DNA of 64,000 nucleotides from the NCBI RefSeq assembly GCF_902506605.1, contig NZ_LR733979.1, positions 1,777,454-1,841,453 of the forward strand, given 5' to 3'. Both the position numbers and the translations under genes were made by a program. Positions 52,843-62,377 of this stretch are shown here, one piece after another (position 1 is the stretch's first letter; the number at the start of each line of letters is the position of its first letter). The notes below the pieces were generated by a model. It was not told where the DNA came from and made no database searches. It worked only from the letters and a program-made list of their open reading frames with translations. Source of the DNA: Sphingomonas sp. AX6 (lineage in GTDB: Bacteria; Pseudomonadota; Alphaproteobacteria; Sphingomonadales; Sphingomonadaceae).

Positions 52843-55800
52843 ATGCGGATACTGGCTCTGCTGATGGCGACGGCTGCGAGTATCGGGGCGACCGCCACGC
52901 CCGTCGCGGCGCACGACGCCTCTACCATCGTCGCGTCGCCGCGCACGACCTACAACCTCAACCCCGGCTGGCGCATGACCAGCGGCGAGCAGGCAGGCGC
53001 CGAACAACCCGGCTTCGACGATGCGAAATGGCAAACGGTAACGCTGCCCAACGCATTCAACGAGCGCGAGGCGTTTGCCCGCGACATTCGCGAACTGTCC
53101 ACCGGCATCACTTGGTATCGCAAGAACATCACGCTGCCGCGCGGCCATGATGGCAAGGCGTTCCTGGAATTCGAAGGCGTGCGCCAGGCGGCCGAAGTCT
53201 GGGTCAATGGGACATCGGTGGCACTGTCGGAAAGCGGCGCGATGGCGTTGGGCGCGGACATCACCGCGTATCTTCGGCGCGGCGAAAACGTGATCGCGGT
53301 GCGCGTCGACAACGACTGGCGCTACAAGGAGCGCGCGACCGGCAGCGGCTATCAATGGAACGACCGCAACTTCAACGTCAATTACGGCGGCATCACCAAG
53401 AATGTCCGGCTGCATCTGACCGACAAGCTGCACCAGACGTTACCGCTCTACGCGGGGCTGGGCACCACTGGCCAATATGTCTGGGCAGGCGATTTCGACC
53501 TGCCCACCCGCGCCGCGACGATCCACGCCGAGACGCAGGTCCGAAACGACGACATTGTGCCGCGGCGCATCGGCCTTCGCGTCGAGGTTCGCGACCGCGA
53601 GGGTAAGGTAGTCGGCCAGTTCGATGCCACACCCACCACTGTCCATCCCGGCAGCTTCGCGACGCTGAGCGCCGCCGAACGACTGTCCGGCCTCAATTTC
53701 TGGAGCTGGGGTTACGGCTATCTCTACACCGTCACCACTAGCCTGATCGAAGACGGGAAGGCGATCGACAGCGTCGATACCGTCACCGGATTCCGCCAGA
53801 CCAAATTCGCCGACGGGATGATCGAACTCAATGGCCGCGTCATTCAGGTCCACGGCTATGCCCAACGCACCTCGAACGAATGGCCCGCGATCGGGGTTTC
53901 GATGCCGCCCTGGCTCAGCGATTTCTCCAACGCGATGATGGTGGAGTCCGGCGGCAATCTGGTGCGCTGGATGCACATCACCCCGTCGAAACAGGACGTC
54001 GAATCCGCCGACCGCGTCGGTTTGATCCAGGCGATGCCCGCGGGCGACGCGGAGCATGATGTGGATGGCCGCCGCTGGGAACAGCGGGTGGAATTGATGC
54101 GTCAGGCGATCATCTACAACCGCAACAATCCGTCGATCCTGTTCTACGAAGGCGGCAACGAAAGCATCAGCGAAGCGCATATGGCCGAGCTGAAGGCGAT
54201 CCGCGACGTGTACGATCCGGACGGCGGTCGCGCGATCGGATCGCGCGAGATGCTCGACGGCAACACCGCCGAATATGGTGGAGAAATGCTCTACATCAAC
54301 AAGAGTTCGGACATCCCGCTCTGGTCGATGGAATATTCTCGCGATGAGGGTGCGCGGGCCTATTGGGATCAATTCTCGCCGCCCTTCCACAAGGACGCAC
54401 CCGCCTATAACCGCAACCAGGACAGTCACGCGGTGGAAAATGTTCGCGCCTGGTGGGATTATTACCGCGTCCGCCCGGGGACCGGAGAACGCGTGTCGTC
54501 GGGCGGCGTCAACATCATCTGGTCCGACAGCAACACGCATTTCCGCGGCGACAACAACTACCGCCGGTCGGGCGAAGTCGACGCGATGCGACTGCCCAAG
54601 GACGGGTTTTTCGCGCACAAGGTGATGTGGAACGGCTGGGTCGAACCAGAGGCCGCCGCCAGCCACATCGTCGGCCACTGGAACTACCCCGCTGGCACGG
54701 TGAAGGACCAGATGGTCGTGTCGAACGGCGAGCGGGTCGAGCTGTTCCTGAACGACCGGTCGCTGGGCGAGGGAAAGCGCGACTATGGCTTCCTATTCAC
54801 CTGGCCGAAGGTCGCCTACGAGCCCGGCACACTGCGCGCGGTCGCCACCCATGCCGATGGCAGCCGCTCCGAATATAAGCTTGAGACCACCGGCGAGCCC
54901 GCCGCGATCCGTCTGACCCCGCGAACTTCCCCGCGCGGCTTCGTGATGGACGGCGCCGACGTTGCGTTGGTCGATGTCGAAGTGGTTGATGCGCAGGGCC
55001 GCCGCGTGCCCGTCGCTAGCGATAAGATCTCTTTCGACCTGAGTGGTCCCGCCGAATGGCGCGGCGGCATCGCACAGGGAGATTCGACCGGCAAGGCACG
55101 CGCCGACGCGCCGGTCGCTCAGCAATCGATCCCCGGCACCACCAGCTACGCCGGAACCGCGCGACATCAGGACAATTACGTCCTCTCCCGCAACCTTCCG
55201 GTCGAAAACGGCGTCAACCGCGTGCTGCTGCGCGCGGGCACCAAGGCAGGCCGGGTCCGCGTCACCGCAACCGCACCCGGTCTTCGCCGCGCCAGCGTGA
55301 CCATCCCAGCGGTGATGCCGAGGCGGGTTGTAAACGGCCTGTCGTCGGACTTCCCGGAACAGCATCAGCCCGGATTGCTGACGCGCGGCCCCACCCCGGC
55401 CACGCCGTCCTATCGCATAACCCGCACGACGTTGCTTCCGTCGAAGATCGTCACCGCCGTCAATCAGGGCGATGCGTGGAAAAGCGTCGACAGCAACGAA
55501 CTGTCCCGCTGGATGAACGACGGCAAGCAAGCGACCGCCTGGATCGAATATCATTTCGATTCCCCCGTCACGCTCAGCGAGGTCGAACTCAAACTCGCGG
55601 GCTGGCGCACCCGCGCGTACCCCTTGCGCCTGACGCTCGACGGCAAGACGATCTGGGAAGGCACGACCGAGCGTAACCTCGGCTATGTCGGTCTGCCTTT
55701 CGCGCCCGCACGCGGGCGCGTGCTCCGCATCGCCCAGACCGGTCCGGTCGCCGATCGCGACGCGTTCGGCAACATCGTCGAACTCAGCACTTCGCGGCAG

Positions 55801-55890
55801 GCGGGCGATACCGGCGCAAACGAAATCCCCACCGGATGGGGCATCGGCGTCGTCGAGGCCGATTTCCACGGGCCGGTGACCACCGACTGA
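52843..55890 (+). CDS. Exported glycoside hydrolase family 2 enzyme
   Basis: From ATG 52843 the 1015-residue protein has a signal peptide (cleavage near TPVAAHD). It has the GH2 layout: sugar-binding domain (about 35-190) with WYRKNITLP and GYQWNDRNFNVNYGGITKNV, an immunoglobulin-like domain, then the catalytic TIM barrel. Glu in ILFYEGGNES is the likely acid/base; Glu in PLWSMEYSRDEG is the candidate nucleophile. After the barrel come DUF4982-like and beta-sandwich domains and a C-terminal F5/8-type sugar-binding domain. It probably removes a uronic acid or galactose from oligosaccharides in the periplasm. The surrounding uronate genes favour beta-glucuronidase, but beta-galactosidase is possible. 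Confidence 0.87.
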   Translation: MRILALLMATAASIGATATPVAAHDASTIVASPRTTYNLNPGWRMTSGEQAGAEQPGFDDAKWQTVTLPNAFNEREAFARDIRELSTGITWYRKNITLPRGHDGKAFLEFEGVRQAAEVWVNGTSVALSESGAMALGADITAYLRRGENVIAVRVDNDWRYKERATGSGYQWNDRNFNVNYGGITKNVRLHLTDKLHQTLPLYAGLGTTGQYVWAGDFDLPTRAATIHAETQVRNDDIVPRRIGLRVEVRDREGKVVGQFDATPTTVHPGSFATLSAAERLSGLNFWSWGYGYLYTVTTSLIEDGKAIDSVDTVTGFRQTKFADGMIELNGRVIQVHGYAQRTSNEWPAIGVSMPPWLSDFSNAMMVESGGNLVRWMHITPSKQDVESADRVGLIQAMPAGDAEHDVDGRRWEQRVELMRQAIIYNRNNPSILFYEGGNESISEAHMAELKAIRDVYDPDGGRAIGSREMLDGNTAEYGGEMLYINKSSDIPLWSMEYSRDEGARAYWDQFSPPFHKDAPAYNRNQDSHAVENVRAWWDYYRVRPGTGERVSSGGVNIIWSDSNTHFRGDNNYRRSGEVDAMRLPKDGFFAHKVMWNGWVEPEAAASHIVGHWNYPAGTVKDQMVVSNGERVELFLNDRSLGEGKRDYGFLFTWPKVAYEPGTLRAVATHADGSRSEYKLETTGEPAAIRLTPRTSPRGFVMDGADVALVDVEVVDAQGRRVPVASDKISFDLSGPAEWRGGIAQGDSTGKARADAPVAQQSIPGTTSYAGTARHQDNYVLSRNLPVENGVNRVLLRAGTKAGRVRVTATAPGLRRASVTIPAVMPRRVVNGLSSDFPEQHQPGLLTRGPTPATPSYRITRTTLLPSKIVTAVNQGDAWKSVDSNELSRWMNDGKQATAWIEYHFDSPVTLSEVELKLAGWRTRAYPLRLTLDGKTIWEGTTERNLGYVGLPFAPARGRVLRIAQTGPVADRDAFGNIVELSTSRQAGDTGANEIPTGWGIGVVEADFHGPVTTD

Positions 55891-55946
55891 CACGACCAGA
55901 GTGGCGACGCGGAACAACCGCGCGCCCGAAACGAGAGGATGTAACG

Positions 55947-57221
55947 ATGGCGACCAGCGTTCCGGGTGCAGGCGAAACGATGACGCGCAACCGCTGGACG
56001 GTGTGCGCGCTGCTCTTCTTCGCGACGACGATCAATTATATCGATCGTCAGGTCATCGGCATTCTGAAACCCGTGCTGGAGACCGAATTCGGGTGGAGCG
56101 AACTCGATTATGCCGACATCGTCTTCTGGTTTCAGGCGGCCTATGCGATCGGGCTGCTGACGGTCGGGCGACTGATCGATTGGGTCGGGGTCCGCTGGGG
56201 CTATGCCATCGCCGTGATCGTGTGGAGCATCGCAGGGATGGCCCATGCCGGTGCGCGAACGGTTGCGGGCTTCGCCATCGCCCGCTTCGCACTGGGACTG
56301 GGGGAAGCCGGGAATTTCCCCGCCGCGGTCAAGGCGACGGGTGAGTGGTTCCCCAAGAAGGAGCGCGCCTTTGCAACCGGCATCTTCAATGCAGGGTCCA
56401 ATGTCGGCGCGATCATCACCCCGCTTGCAGTGCCGCCGATCGTCATGGCCTGGGGCTGGGAAGCGGCGTTCCTGATCACCGGCTCGCTTGGCTTCGTCTG
56501 GCTGATCGCCTGGCTGTTGGTCTATCGCACGCCCGAGGAGCATCCCAAGGTTTCGGCGTCTGAACTCGCGCATATCCGCAGCGATCCGGCAGAGAGCACT
56601 GCGAAAATTCCGTGGCTGACGCTGCTGCGCTATCGCCAGACCTGGGTGTTTGCGGTCGCCAAACTCATGACCGACCCGATCTGGTGGTTCTTCCTGTTCT
56701 GGCTGCCGGATTTCTTCGCCAAGACCTATGACCTCAACCTCGTCACGTTCGGACCGCCGTTGATCGCGGTCTATCTGCTCGCCGATGTCGGCAGCGTCGG
56801 CGGGGGCTGGCTGTCCTCGCGGCTCATCGCACGCGGCTGGACCGTCAATGCGGGGCGAAAGACCGCGATGCTGGTCTGCGCGCTCTGCGTGGTGCCCGTC
56901 AGCCTGGCGATCTATGTCGACAACCTGATCTTCGCGGTCGCGATCATCGGGCTGGCGGCGGCGGGACATCAGGGGTGGTCGGCCAATGTCTTCACGCTTG
57001 CCTCGGACCTCATGCCGCGGCGCGCGACCGCATCGGTGGTCGGGATCGGCGGCATGGCGGGCGCGATCGGCGGCATGTTGATGGCAAAATATGTCGGCGG
57101 CGTGCTCGAAGAGGTCGGGAATTACACGCCGATCTTCGTACTGATCGGGTCGATCTACCTCATCGCGCTGCTAATCGTGCACCTGATCTCGCCCCGACTC
57201 GAACCGGCAGATATCGGCTAG
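55947..57221 (+). CDS. ExuT-like MFS hexuronate transporter
   Basis: From ATG 55947 with GAGAGGA upstream, the 424-residue protein is an MFS permease of the anion:cation symporter family, which includes hexuronate (ExuT) and glucarate transporters. Motifs include NRWTVCALLFFATTINYIDRQVIGILKP, GRLIDWVGVRWGYAIAVIVWSIAGMAHA, and LGLGEAGNFPAAVKATGEWFPKKERA, typical of ExuT. Twelve spans are visible. It lies 56 bases after the GH2 gene in the same direction. It would import glucuronate or galacturonate. Confidence 0.9.
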   Translation: MATSVPGAGETMTRNRWTVCALLFFATTINYIDRQVIGILKPVLETEFGWSELDYADIVFWFQAAYAIGLLTVGRLIDWVGVRWGYAIAVIVWSIAGMAHAGARTVAGFAIARFALGLGEAGNFPAAVKATGEWFPKKERAFATGIFNAGSNVGAIITPLAVPPIVMAWGWEAAFLITGSLGFVWLIAWLLVYRTPEEHPKVSASELAHIRSDPAESTAKIPWLTLLRYRQTWVFAVAKLMTDPIWWFFLFWLPDFFAKTYDLNLVTFGPPLIAVYLLADVGSVGGGWLSSRLIARGWTVNAGRKTAMLVCALCVVPVSLAIYVDNLIFAVAIIGLAAAGHQGWSANVFTLASDLMPRRATASVVGIGGMAGAIGGMLMAKYVGGVLEEVGNYTPIFVLIGSIYLIALLIVHLISPRLEPADIG

Positions 57222-57354
57222 CGACGAAGGGGCGCCGCACCCCAGCAATAGGGCGCGCCTGTTCGATAACGGCACGATCTTCAAGATTCTTGCAATGTTA
57301 TGACGCCTATTGCGTCGCTTCAAAAATATGATAATACTATAAGTTGATAGAGCG

Positions 57355-57369
57355 TCCCAAATAATGGGA
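57355..57369. promoter_or_regulatory. Dyad TCCCA-N5-TGGGA before the TonB receptor gene
   Basis: The 15-bp symmetric site TCCCA-AATAA-TGGGA lies 77 bases before the receptor start, in an AT-rich stretch of the 225-base gap after the MFS gene. It is a candidate operator or activator site. It does not resemble the palindrome before manD, so a second regulator may be involved. Confidence 0.35.
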
Positions 57370-57446
57370 GTTCTTGACCGGGGTTAGGAAGCAGGGGGTG
57401 AAGTTCCCCTTTGCAAGATTCCCGGATGAAAACAGGAGGGGGAATT

Positions 57447-60400
57447 ATGCTGAAGGAATCCGCCGGGCGCGCTCGGATCATGACCACCGCCTCATGGGGT
57501 GTGATGGGTCTGCTGCTGGCATTCGGGGGCGAAGCCGCAGCGCAAACTACCACTGGCCAGAATGCCGAAATCCCTCAGACTTCGCAGGTCGAGGATCTGG
57601 GTCAGGAAGAGGGCGAAGTCGTCGTCACCGGATCGCGCGCCAGCCAGCAATCGTCGAACAACCGCAAGCGCAACGCGCGCACCGCAACCGATTCGATCGT
57701 CGCCGACGATATCGGCTCTTTCCCCGATCGCAACGTTAACGAAGCGATCTCTCGCATTCCCGGCGTCGCCCTGGGTCGCAACGAATTCGGCGAAGGCGAA
57801 AGCGTCGCGGTGCGCGGCAACGGACCCGACCTGACACGCGTCGAGTTGGACGGCATCGGCGTGCAGAGCACGACCGCGCTGGCGCTGGGCACCGACGGCG
57901 CGCGCAGCGCCGACCTTCGCGAACTCCCCGCCGAACTCATCAAGAGCGTCGATGTGGTCAAGGGTTCGACCGCCGACATGACCGAAGGGTCGCTGGGCGG
58001 CACCATCAAGATCCAGACCCGCACCGGCCTCGATTTCGCCAAGCCCTATTTCTCGTTCCGCGCAGGCGCACAGCAAAATTCGCTGGGACGCGACTGGACG
58101 CCCGATTTCAACGCTGTCGCGTCGCGCAAATTCTTTGGCGACCGGTTGGGCGTGATCGTCAGCGGCAATTACAGCAAGATCCAGAACGACGGCCACGGCT
58201 ACGAAAACACCACCAGCGGCAACCGCGGCTATTCGCGTTTGTTCGATTTCGACCAGTCGCCGGACAAGACTTTCCAGTATAATCTCGACACGCTGAATGG
58301 CGATCTGGCCGATGTGCTTTATGCCAACAGCGCGGAGACTCCGCGCACCCTACTGACCAAGGCGGCAGGGGCGCAGACCAAAGCACAATGTTTCGACCTG
58401 TTTCCGCACAATCCGACGGCATCGACCGCGCAGCGCGGCCAGCGCATCCTGGAACAGCAAAGCTGCCTCAACCAGTGGAACGACTACACGCCGTCGCTGA
58501 TCCGCAATTTCATGAACACCCAGACCGACGAGCGTTATTCGGGCGACATCCGCTTCGATTACCGCCTGACCGATCAGATCACGCTGTTCGCGAAGGGCGC
58601 ATTCGCCAATCGGTACGTGCAAGACCAGAACCGCAGCCGCACGCCGATCACCTTGTTCAGCCAGAATGCAGCCGGAACGTTCGTCGACAGCCTGGCACCC
58701 GAATATCCCCGGCGTCGCACCGTCGCGCCTAACTCACCCGCTGGCTATTTCCTGTTCGATCCAAATTTCGGTCTGAACAATGTCGGCAACAATGCAACGC
58801 TGGGCAACGTGTTGAACGTGGTACCGGGCAGCGTCGTCGTCGATGCCGCGCACAATGTGACGGCGATGACGCTGACCAACAACTCGGTCAGCATCGACCA
58901 GATCGAGAACATCATCGATTCGAAGACCTATTATCTTCAGGGCGGTGGCGAATATCGCGGTGACCGTATCGATATCGATGCGATGGTCGGCATGACGCGG
59001 GCGACGTCGACCCGCGGCGACATGCGTACCTCGCGCACCTATAATTATGGGAACGCCGATCTGGTGCTGCAGCCTAATGGGCTGTGGGACATTCAGTTGC
59101 CCGACAACTACGACGATTCAAATCCCGACAACTTCGTCCAATTGACCGCCCCGCGGTGCCTCGACGCGCGGCTGTCGCCGCCAACCTGTATCGGCCAAAA
59201 TGCGGTGCTTGCGGGTCCGAACGGGCCGGCAACGCCCGCCTATACCGTTGGCCAGATGCCACTGACGACCCCGACCGTGGCGGTGCAATATTCCCCCCGC
59301 GCCGGCGAATCGTCGGAACGCCTTGCCAAGCTCGACTTCACTTATCGCACCGACGACTTGTTGCCCTTTATCACGCGGGTGAAGGTCGGCGCGCAGTATC
59401 GCAATGCCAAGACCGCATCCTGGGGTGCAGGCGGTTACACCGTCAGCGGCGCGGTGGGCACATTTGGTCAGCCCGGTTACATCCCGGCAGTGATCGTCCC
59501 GACTGCAAACGTCCGGGGGTCGCTGCGCGCGTGCCAACCAACCGCAGGATCGTCGGCACCTGGTGGTCTAAGCTGTAACTATGGGTTCGTCCCCAGCACC
59601 AACCCGCTAAACGCGCGTTCCGGGGTCGATACGCTGACACCTGAAGAGCTTCGTGCTCTGCTGGCGAAAACGATTGAACCCAGCCAGTCCGAATATTTTG
59701 GCGATCTTCCCAATCGCGGGTCGCTGCCTCCGGCGTGGAACGGCATCCGCACCGACCAATTGTTCGCGGAACTCGGCGCGTCGCAATTCATGAATTTCGA
59801 CTGTCTGAAAACCTGCGTCGGCAGCGATGGTCAGACCTACGACCAGCCGGTGGGGCGGACCAACGAGACGATCTTCAACCTCTACGGCATGGTCGATTTC
59901 GAACAGCAACTGCCCTACGGCCTGTTGTTTAACGGCAATGCGGGCGTGCGTGCAGTACACACCAAGGTCGATGCCAGCGCGCTGCTGACGATCACCAACA
60001 TCCGCACGACTGCGACCTTCAACCCGCTCGATCCCAACAACCCTTCTGGCATTTCGTCTCAAGCGTTCAGCGACAACACTTCGGTCAAGGCTGATTCGAC
60101 CGATTTCCTCCCCAGCGTGAACCTGAACTTGTGGGCATTCGACGAAGCGGTCGTGCTGCGCCTTTATGGCGCAAAGACTGTCGCACGGCCTCGCGTCACT
60201 CAGTTGATCCCGGCCGGCAGTTGCACGATCGACGAACGCGATCTGCTGGATGGCGGCGAAGAAAATTTCGGCTGCGGTGGGCGCGTCGGCAATCCCGGTC
60301 TCGATCCCTATACGGCGTGGAGCTACAACGCGAGTTTGGAATGGTATCCGAACCCGGACACCGTTTTCTCTGCGGCTTATGGCAAGCTAGACGTGAAGAT

Positions 60401-61109
60401 CGGTGCACCGATCGGGGTGACGATCACCGGCACGCCGTTTGGCGGCAGCGACCGAACCGATCCACTCACCGGACGCCCGTTGTCGGAACTTGAGTTTAAC
60501 TATCCAACATTTGAAAACGGTCCCGGCTACAAGCGCGACATCTTCGAATTCCAAGCCAAGACCGCGTTCACCTTCCTGCCTTCGTTTCTCCAATATACCG
60601 GCATCGACGGCAATCTTTCGGTAATCCAGTCGTCGGCCACTCAAGGAACGCAAGATCCGTTGACCGGCGACGTAATGCTGCCACCCGACGAGTCGAAATA
60701 TTATATGAACGCCTCGCTCTGGTACGATGACGGCAAGCTTAACATGCGCGTTGCCTATCAAAAGCGAACCGCGACCTTCAACTGCATCACGCCGTGCGGG
60801 GGCAATACGACCGACATCAACTATCCAAGCGAAGGACTGACTAACGTTCGCCTCGTCGGTCCAGGCTATAATCCTGGCGTTCCGCGCTTTACCGATGGCT
60901 CGACCTTCATCGACGCGAAAATCTCGTACAACATCAACCGCAATTTCCAGGTCTATGTCGAAGGGCGCAATGTGAGGCGCGAATTCCAGACGGCATCGAC
61001 CGGGGGTTACACCGACTTCGCCGATGGCACGCCCAAGATCATGCGCCTGAACTATGGCGGTCGCCGCATCCTGGTCGGCGCGCGGGTCCAGTTCGGCGGT
61101 ACGCGCTGA
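57447..61109 (+). CDS. TonB-dependent receptor (Xanthomonas/Caulobacter type)
   Basis: The strong AGGAGGGGG site before the ATG at 57447 fixes the start, giving 1220 residues. The product has a signal peptide (to about 40), a TonB box EVVVTGSR, a plug domain with DSIVADDIGSFPDRNVNEAISRIPGVALGRNEFGEGESVAVRGNGPDLTRVELDGI, which matches the TonB-Xanth-Caul family, and a large barrel ending in GARVQFGGTR. This family usually takes up carbohydrates. Placed between the GH2/MFS genes and the rest of the uronate cluster, it is the likely importer of uronic-acid oligosaccharides. Confidence 0.92.
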   Translation: MLKESAGRARIMTTASWGVMGLLLAFGGEAAAQTTTGQNAEIPQTSQVEDLGQEEGEVVVTGSRASQQSSNNRKRNARTATDSIVADDIGSFPDRNVNEAISRIPGVALGRNEFGEGESVAVRGNGPDLTRVELDGIGVQSTTALALGTDGARSADLRELPAELIKSVDVVKGSTADMTEGSLGGTIKIQTRTGLDFAKPYFSFRAGAQQNSLGRDWTPDFNAVASRKFFGDRLGVIVSGNYSKIQNDGHGYENTTSGNRGYSRLFDFDQSPDKTFQYNLDTLNGDLADVLYANSAETPRTLLTKAAGAQTKAQCFDLFPHNPTASTAQRGQRILEQQSCLNQWNDYTPSLIRNFMNTQTDERYSGDIRFDYRLTDQITLFAKGAFANRYVQDQNRSRTPITLFSQNAAGTFVDSLAPEYPRRRTVAPNSPAGYFLFDPNFGLNNVGNNATLGNVLNVVPGSVVVDAAHNVTAMTLTNNSVSIDQIENIIDSKTYYLQGGGEYRGDRIDIDAMVGMTRATSTRGDMRTSRTYNYGNADLVLQPNGLWDIQLPDNYDDSNPDNFVQLTAPRCLDARLSPPTCIGQNAVLAGPNGPATPAYTVGQMPLTTPTVAVQYSPRAGESSERLAKLDFTYRTDDLLPFITRVKVGAQYRNAKTASWGAGGYTVSGAVGTFGQPGYIPAVIVPTANVRGSLRACQPTAGSSAPGGLSCNYGFVPSTNPLNARSGVDTLTPEELRALLAKTIEPSQSEYFGDLPNRGSLPPAWNGIRTDQLFAELGASQFMNFDCLKTCVGSDGQTYDQPVGRTNETIFNLYGMVDFEQQLPYGLLFNGNAGVRAVHTKVDASALLTITNIRTTATFNPLDPNNPSGISSQAFSDNTSVKADSTDFLPSVNLNLWAFDEAVVLRLYGAKTVARPRVTQLIPAGSCTIDERDLLDGGEENFGCGGRVGNPGLDPYTAWSYNASLEWYPNPDTVFSAAYGKLDVKIGAPIGVTITGTPFGGSDRTDPLTGRPLSELEFNYPTFENGPGYKRDIFEFQAKTAFTFLPSFLQYTGIDGNLSVIQSSATQGTQDPLTGDVMLPPDESKYYMNASLWYDDGKLNMRVAYQKRTATFNCITPCGGNTTDINYPSEGLTNVRLVGPGYNPGVPRFTDGSTFIDAKISYNINRNFQVYVEGRNVRREFQTASTGGYTDFADGTPKIMRLNYGGRRILVGARVQFGGTR

Positions 61110-61118
61110 TCGGATAAG

Positions 61119-61148
61119 GGCTGCCCCTTCCCATCGGAGGGGGCAGCC
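61119..61148 (+). terminator. Stem-loop after the TonB receptor gene
   Basis: GGCTGCCCC at 61119-61127 pairs with GGGGCAGCC at 61140-61148 around a 12-base loop. There is no T-run, so it may be a terminator or an mRNA-stabilising hairpin between the receptor and the small lipoprotein gene. Confidence 0.45.
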
Positions 61149-61179
61149 GGTTAGACTGCGGGGCGAAAGGAGACGTGCG

Positions 61180-61572
61180 ATGCATCAGACCGGATGGACG
61201 CTACTCCCGCTTGCCCTGCTGGCCGCTTGCACGAGCGAGCTGCCCGCAGCGGGCGTAGCGGGCGCGCAGCAATGTTTCTGGAACAGCCAGGTCACCGGCT
61301 TCAGCGATGCCGGTGCCGACCGCGCGATCGTCAATATCGGTTCGCGCGAAAGCTGGGAACTGGAACTCTCGCCCGGTTGCCCCGACGTCGATTACGCGCA
61401 GCGGATTGGCATCGTCTCGCGCGGCGGCAGCCGCATCTGCACCGGTGCCAATGTCGAACTGGTGGTGCCGGATGCGAGCGGCAGCAACACGCGACGCTGC
61501 CTGGTTCGTGGCGTCCGGCAGCTGTCACCGGAAGAAGCAGCGGCGGTGCGCGGACGGGTGCCGCCGCGCTGA
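61180..61572 (+). CDS. DUF6491-like small lipoprotein
   Basis: From ATG 61180 (AAAGGAGA upstream) the 130-residue protein begins MHQTGWTLLPLALLAACTSE, a lipoprotein signal with lipobox LLAAC. The mature part has two cysteine pairs: CFWNSQVTGFSDAG, SPGCPDVDYAQRIGIVSRGG, CTGANVELVVPD and RRCLVRGVRQLSPEEAAA. This pattern resembles DUF6491 proteins, whose role is unknown. It follows the TonB receptor gene by 70 bases with a stem-loop between them. Confidence 0.7.
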   Translation: MHQTGWTLLPLALLAACTSELPAAGVAGAQQCFWNSQVTGFSDAGADRAIVNIGSRESWELELSPGCPDVDYAQRIGIVSRGGSRICTGANVELVVPDASGSNTRRCLVRGVRQLSPEEAAAVRGRVPPR

Positions 61573-61603
61573 TGCCTCGGGCAAGCCACCCGGCGCCCGC
61601 TGC

Positions 61604-62377
61604 GTGACCGACGCCTCAAGAATAGAAACGGTCGCGATCGAGGGCGGCGGGGCTGCCGCCCGCAGCGCACTCGACCATTCGCCGCTCGGCACGATCCAGA
61701 TCGCTCGACCGCCGGTCGCGGAATTGGCTTATCGCACGTTGGTCAAAGCGTTGCTCGGCGTTCGCGGGTTCCGGCTCGACTTCAACCGAATGCCGCCTGA
61801 CGCCGCGATCGATCTTGTCGCCGACCGGCTATTCGGACCCGATGCCTACCGCGCGGAACGCGCCGGGCTTTCCGCCGACATCACCGCGCTGGCCGATTTT
61901 GCGGGGGATTTGACGGGTGGTGCGCCGTCGATCTCGCTGCGCAGCTATTTCGCGCCGGGCGATCTCGTCTGGCATGTCGATCGCGTGTTGGAGGGGCCAG
62001 CGTTTCGCCTGCTCTGGCCGATCGGTCGGGTCGCGGGGATGCGGGTGACGCCCGCCGACACGATCGATGCAGGGCTCTACCGCGCCTATATGCAGCGCGA
62101 ATATCCGCTGCTCGGCCAACTCGACAGCCGCGTGCTGCACCAGGGCGGCGATGTCGCGGCGCTATGGGCACACCGGCCAGTGCAGCTCGCGGCGATGCAG
62201 ACGGGCGAATATCCGTTCGTGATCGATCGCACGCGCGAGGTTCAGGTCGCGGCGGGCGCGGCGAGCATCCACCGGGTCGAGACACCAGCGCAGACGGGCG
62301 TCTTCCACCGATCCGACTGGGCCAATCGCACCGCGCCCGGATTGCAGGTGGTCGTCAATGTGGCCGACCCGCAATGA
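61604..62377 (+). CDS. DUF1826-like protein with a possible iron-binding HxD...H pattern
   Basis: A GTG at 61604 gives 257 residues; the longer frame upstream is a shadow. The body contains LRSYFAPGDLVWHVDRVLEGPAFRLLWPIGR with an HxD pair, and near the end GVFHRSDWANRTAPGLQVVVNV with a second His and Arg. This HxD...H...R order is the metal and co-substrate pattern of 2-oxoglutarate/Fe(II) oxygenases, and the arrangement resembles DUF1826. No substrate can be named. Its stop overlaps the start of the aldo/keto reductase-like gene, so the two are coupled. Confidence 0.55.
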   Translation: MTDASRIETVAIEGGGAAARSALDHSPLGTIQIARPPVAELAYRTLVKALLGVRGFRLDFNRMPPDAAIDLVADRLFGPDAYRAERAGLSADITALADFAGDLTGGAPSISLRSYFAPGDLVWHVDRVLEGPAFRLLWPIGRVAGMRVTPADTIDAGLYRAYMQREYPLLGQLDSRVLHQGGDVAALWAHRPVQLAAMQTGEYPFVIDRTREVQVAAGAASIHRVETPAQTGVFHRSDWANRTAPGLQVVVNVADPQ

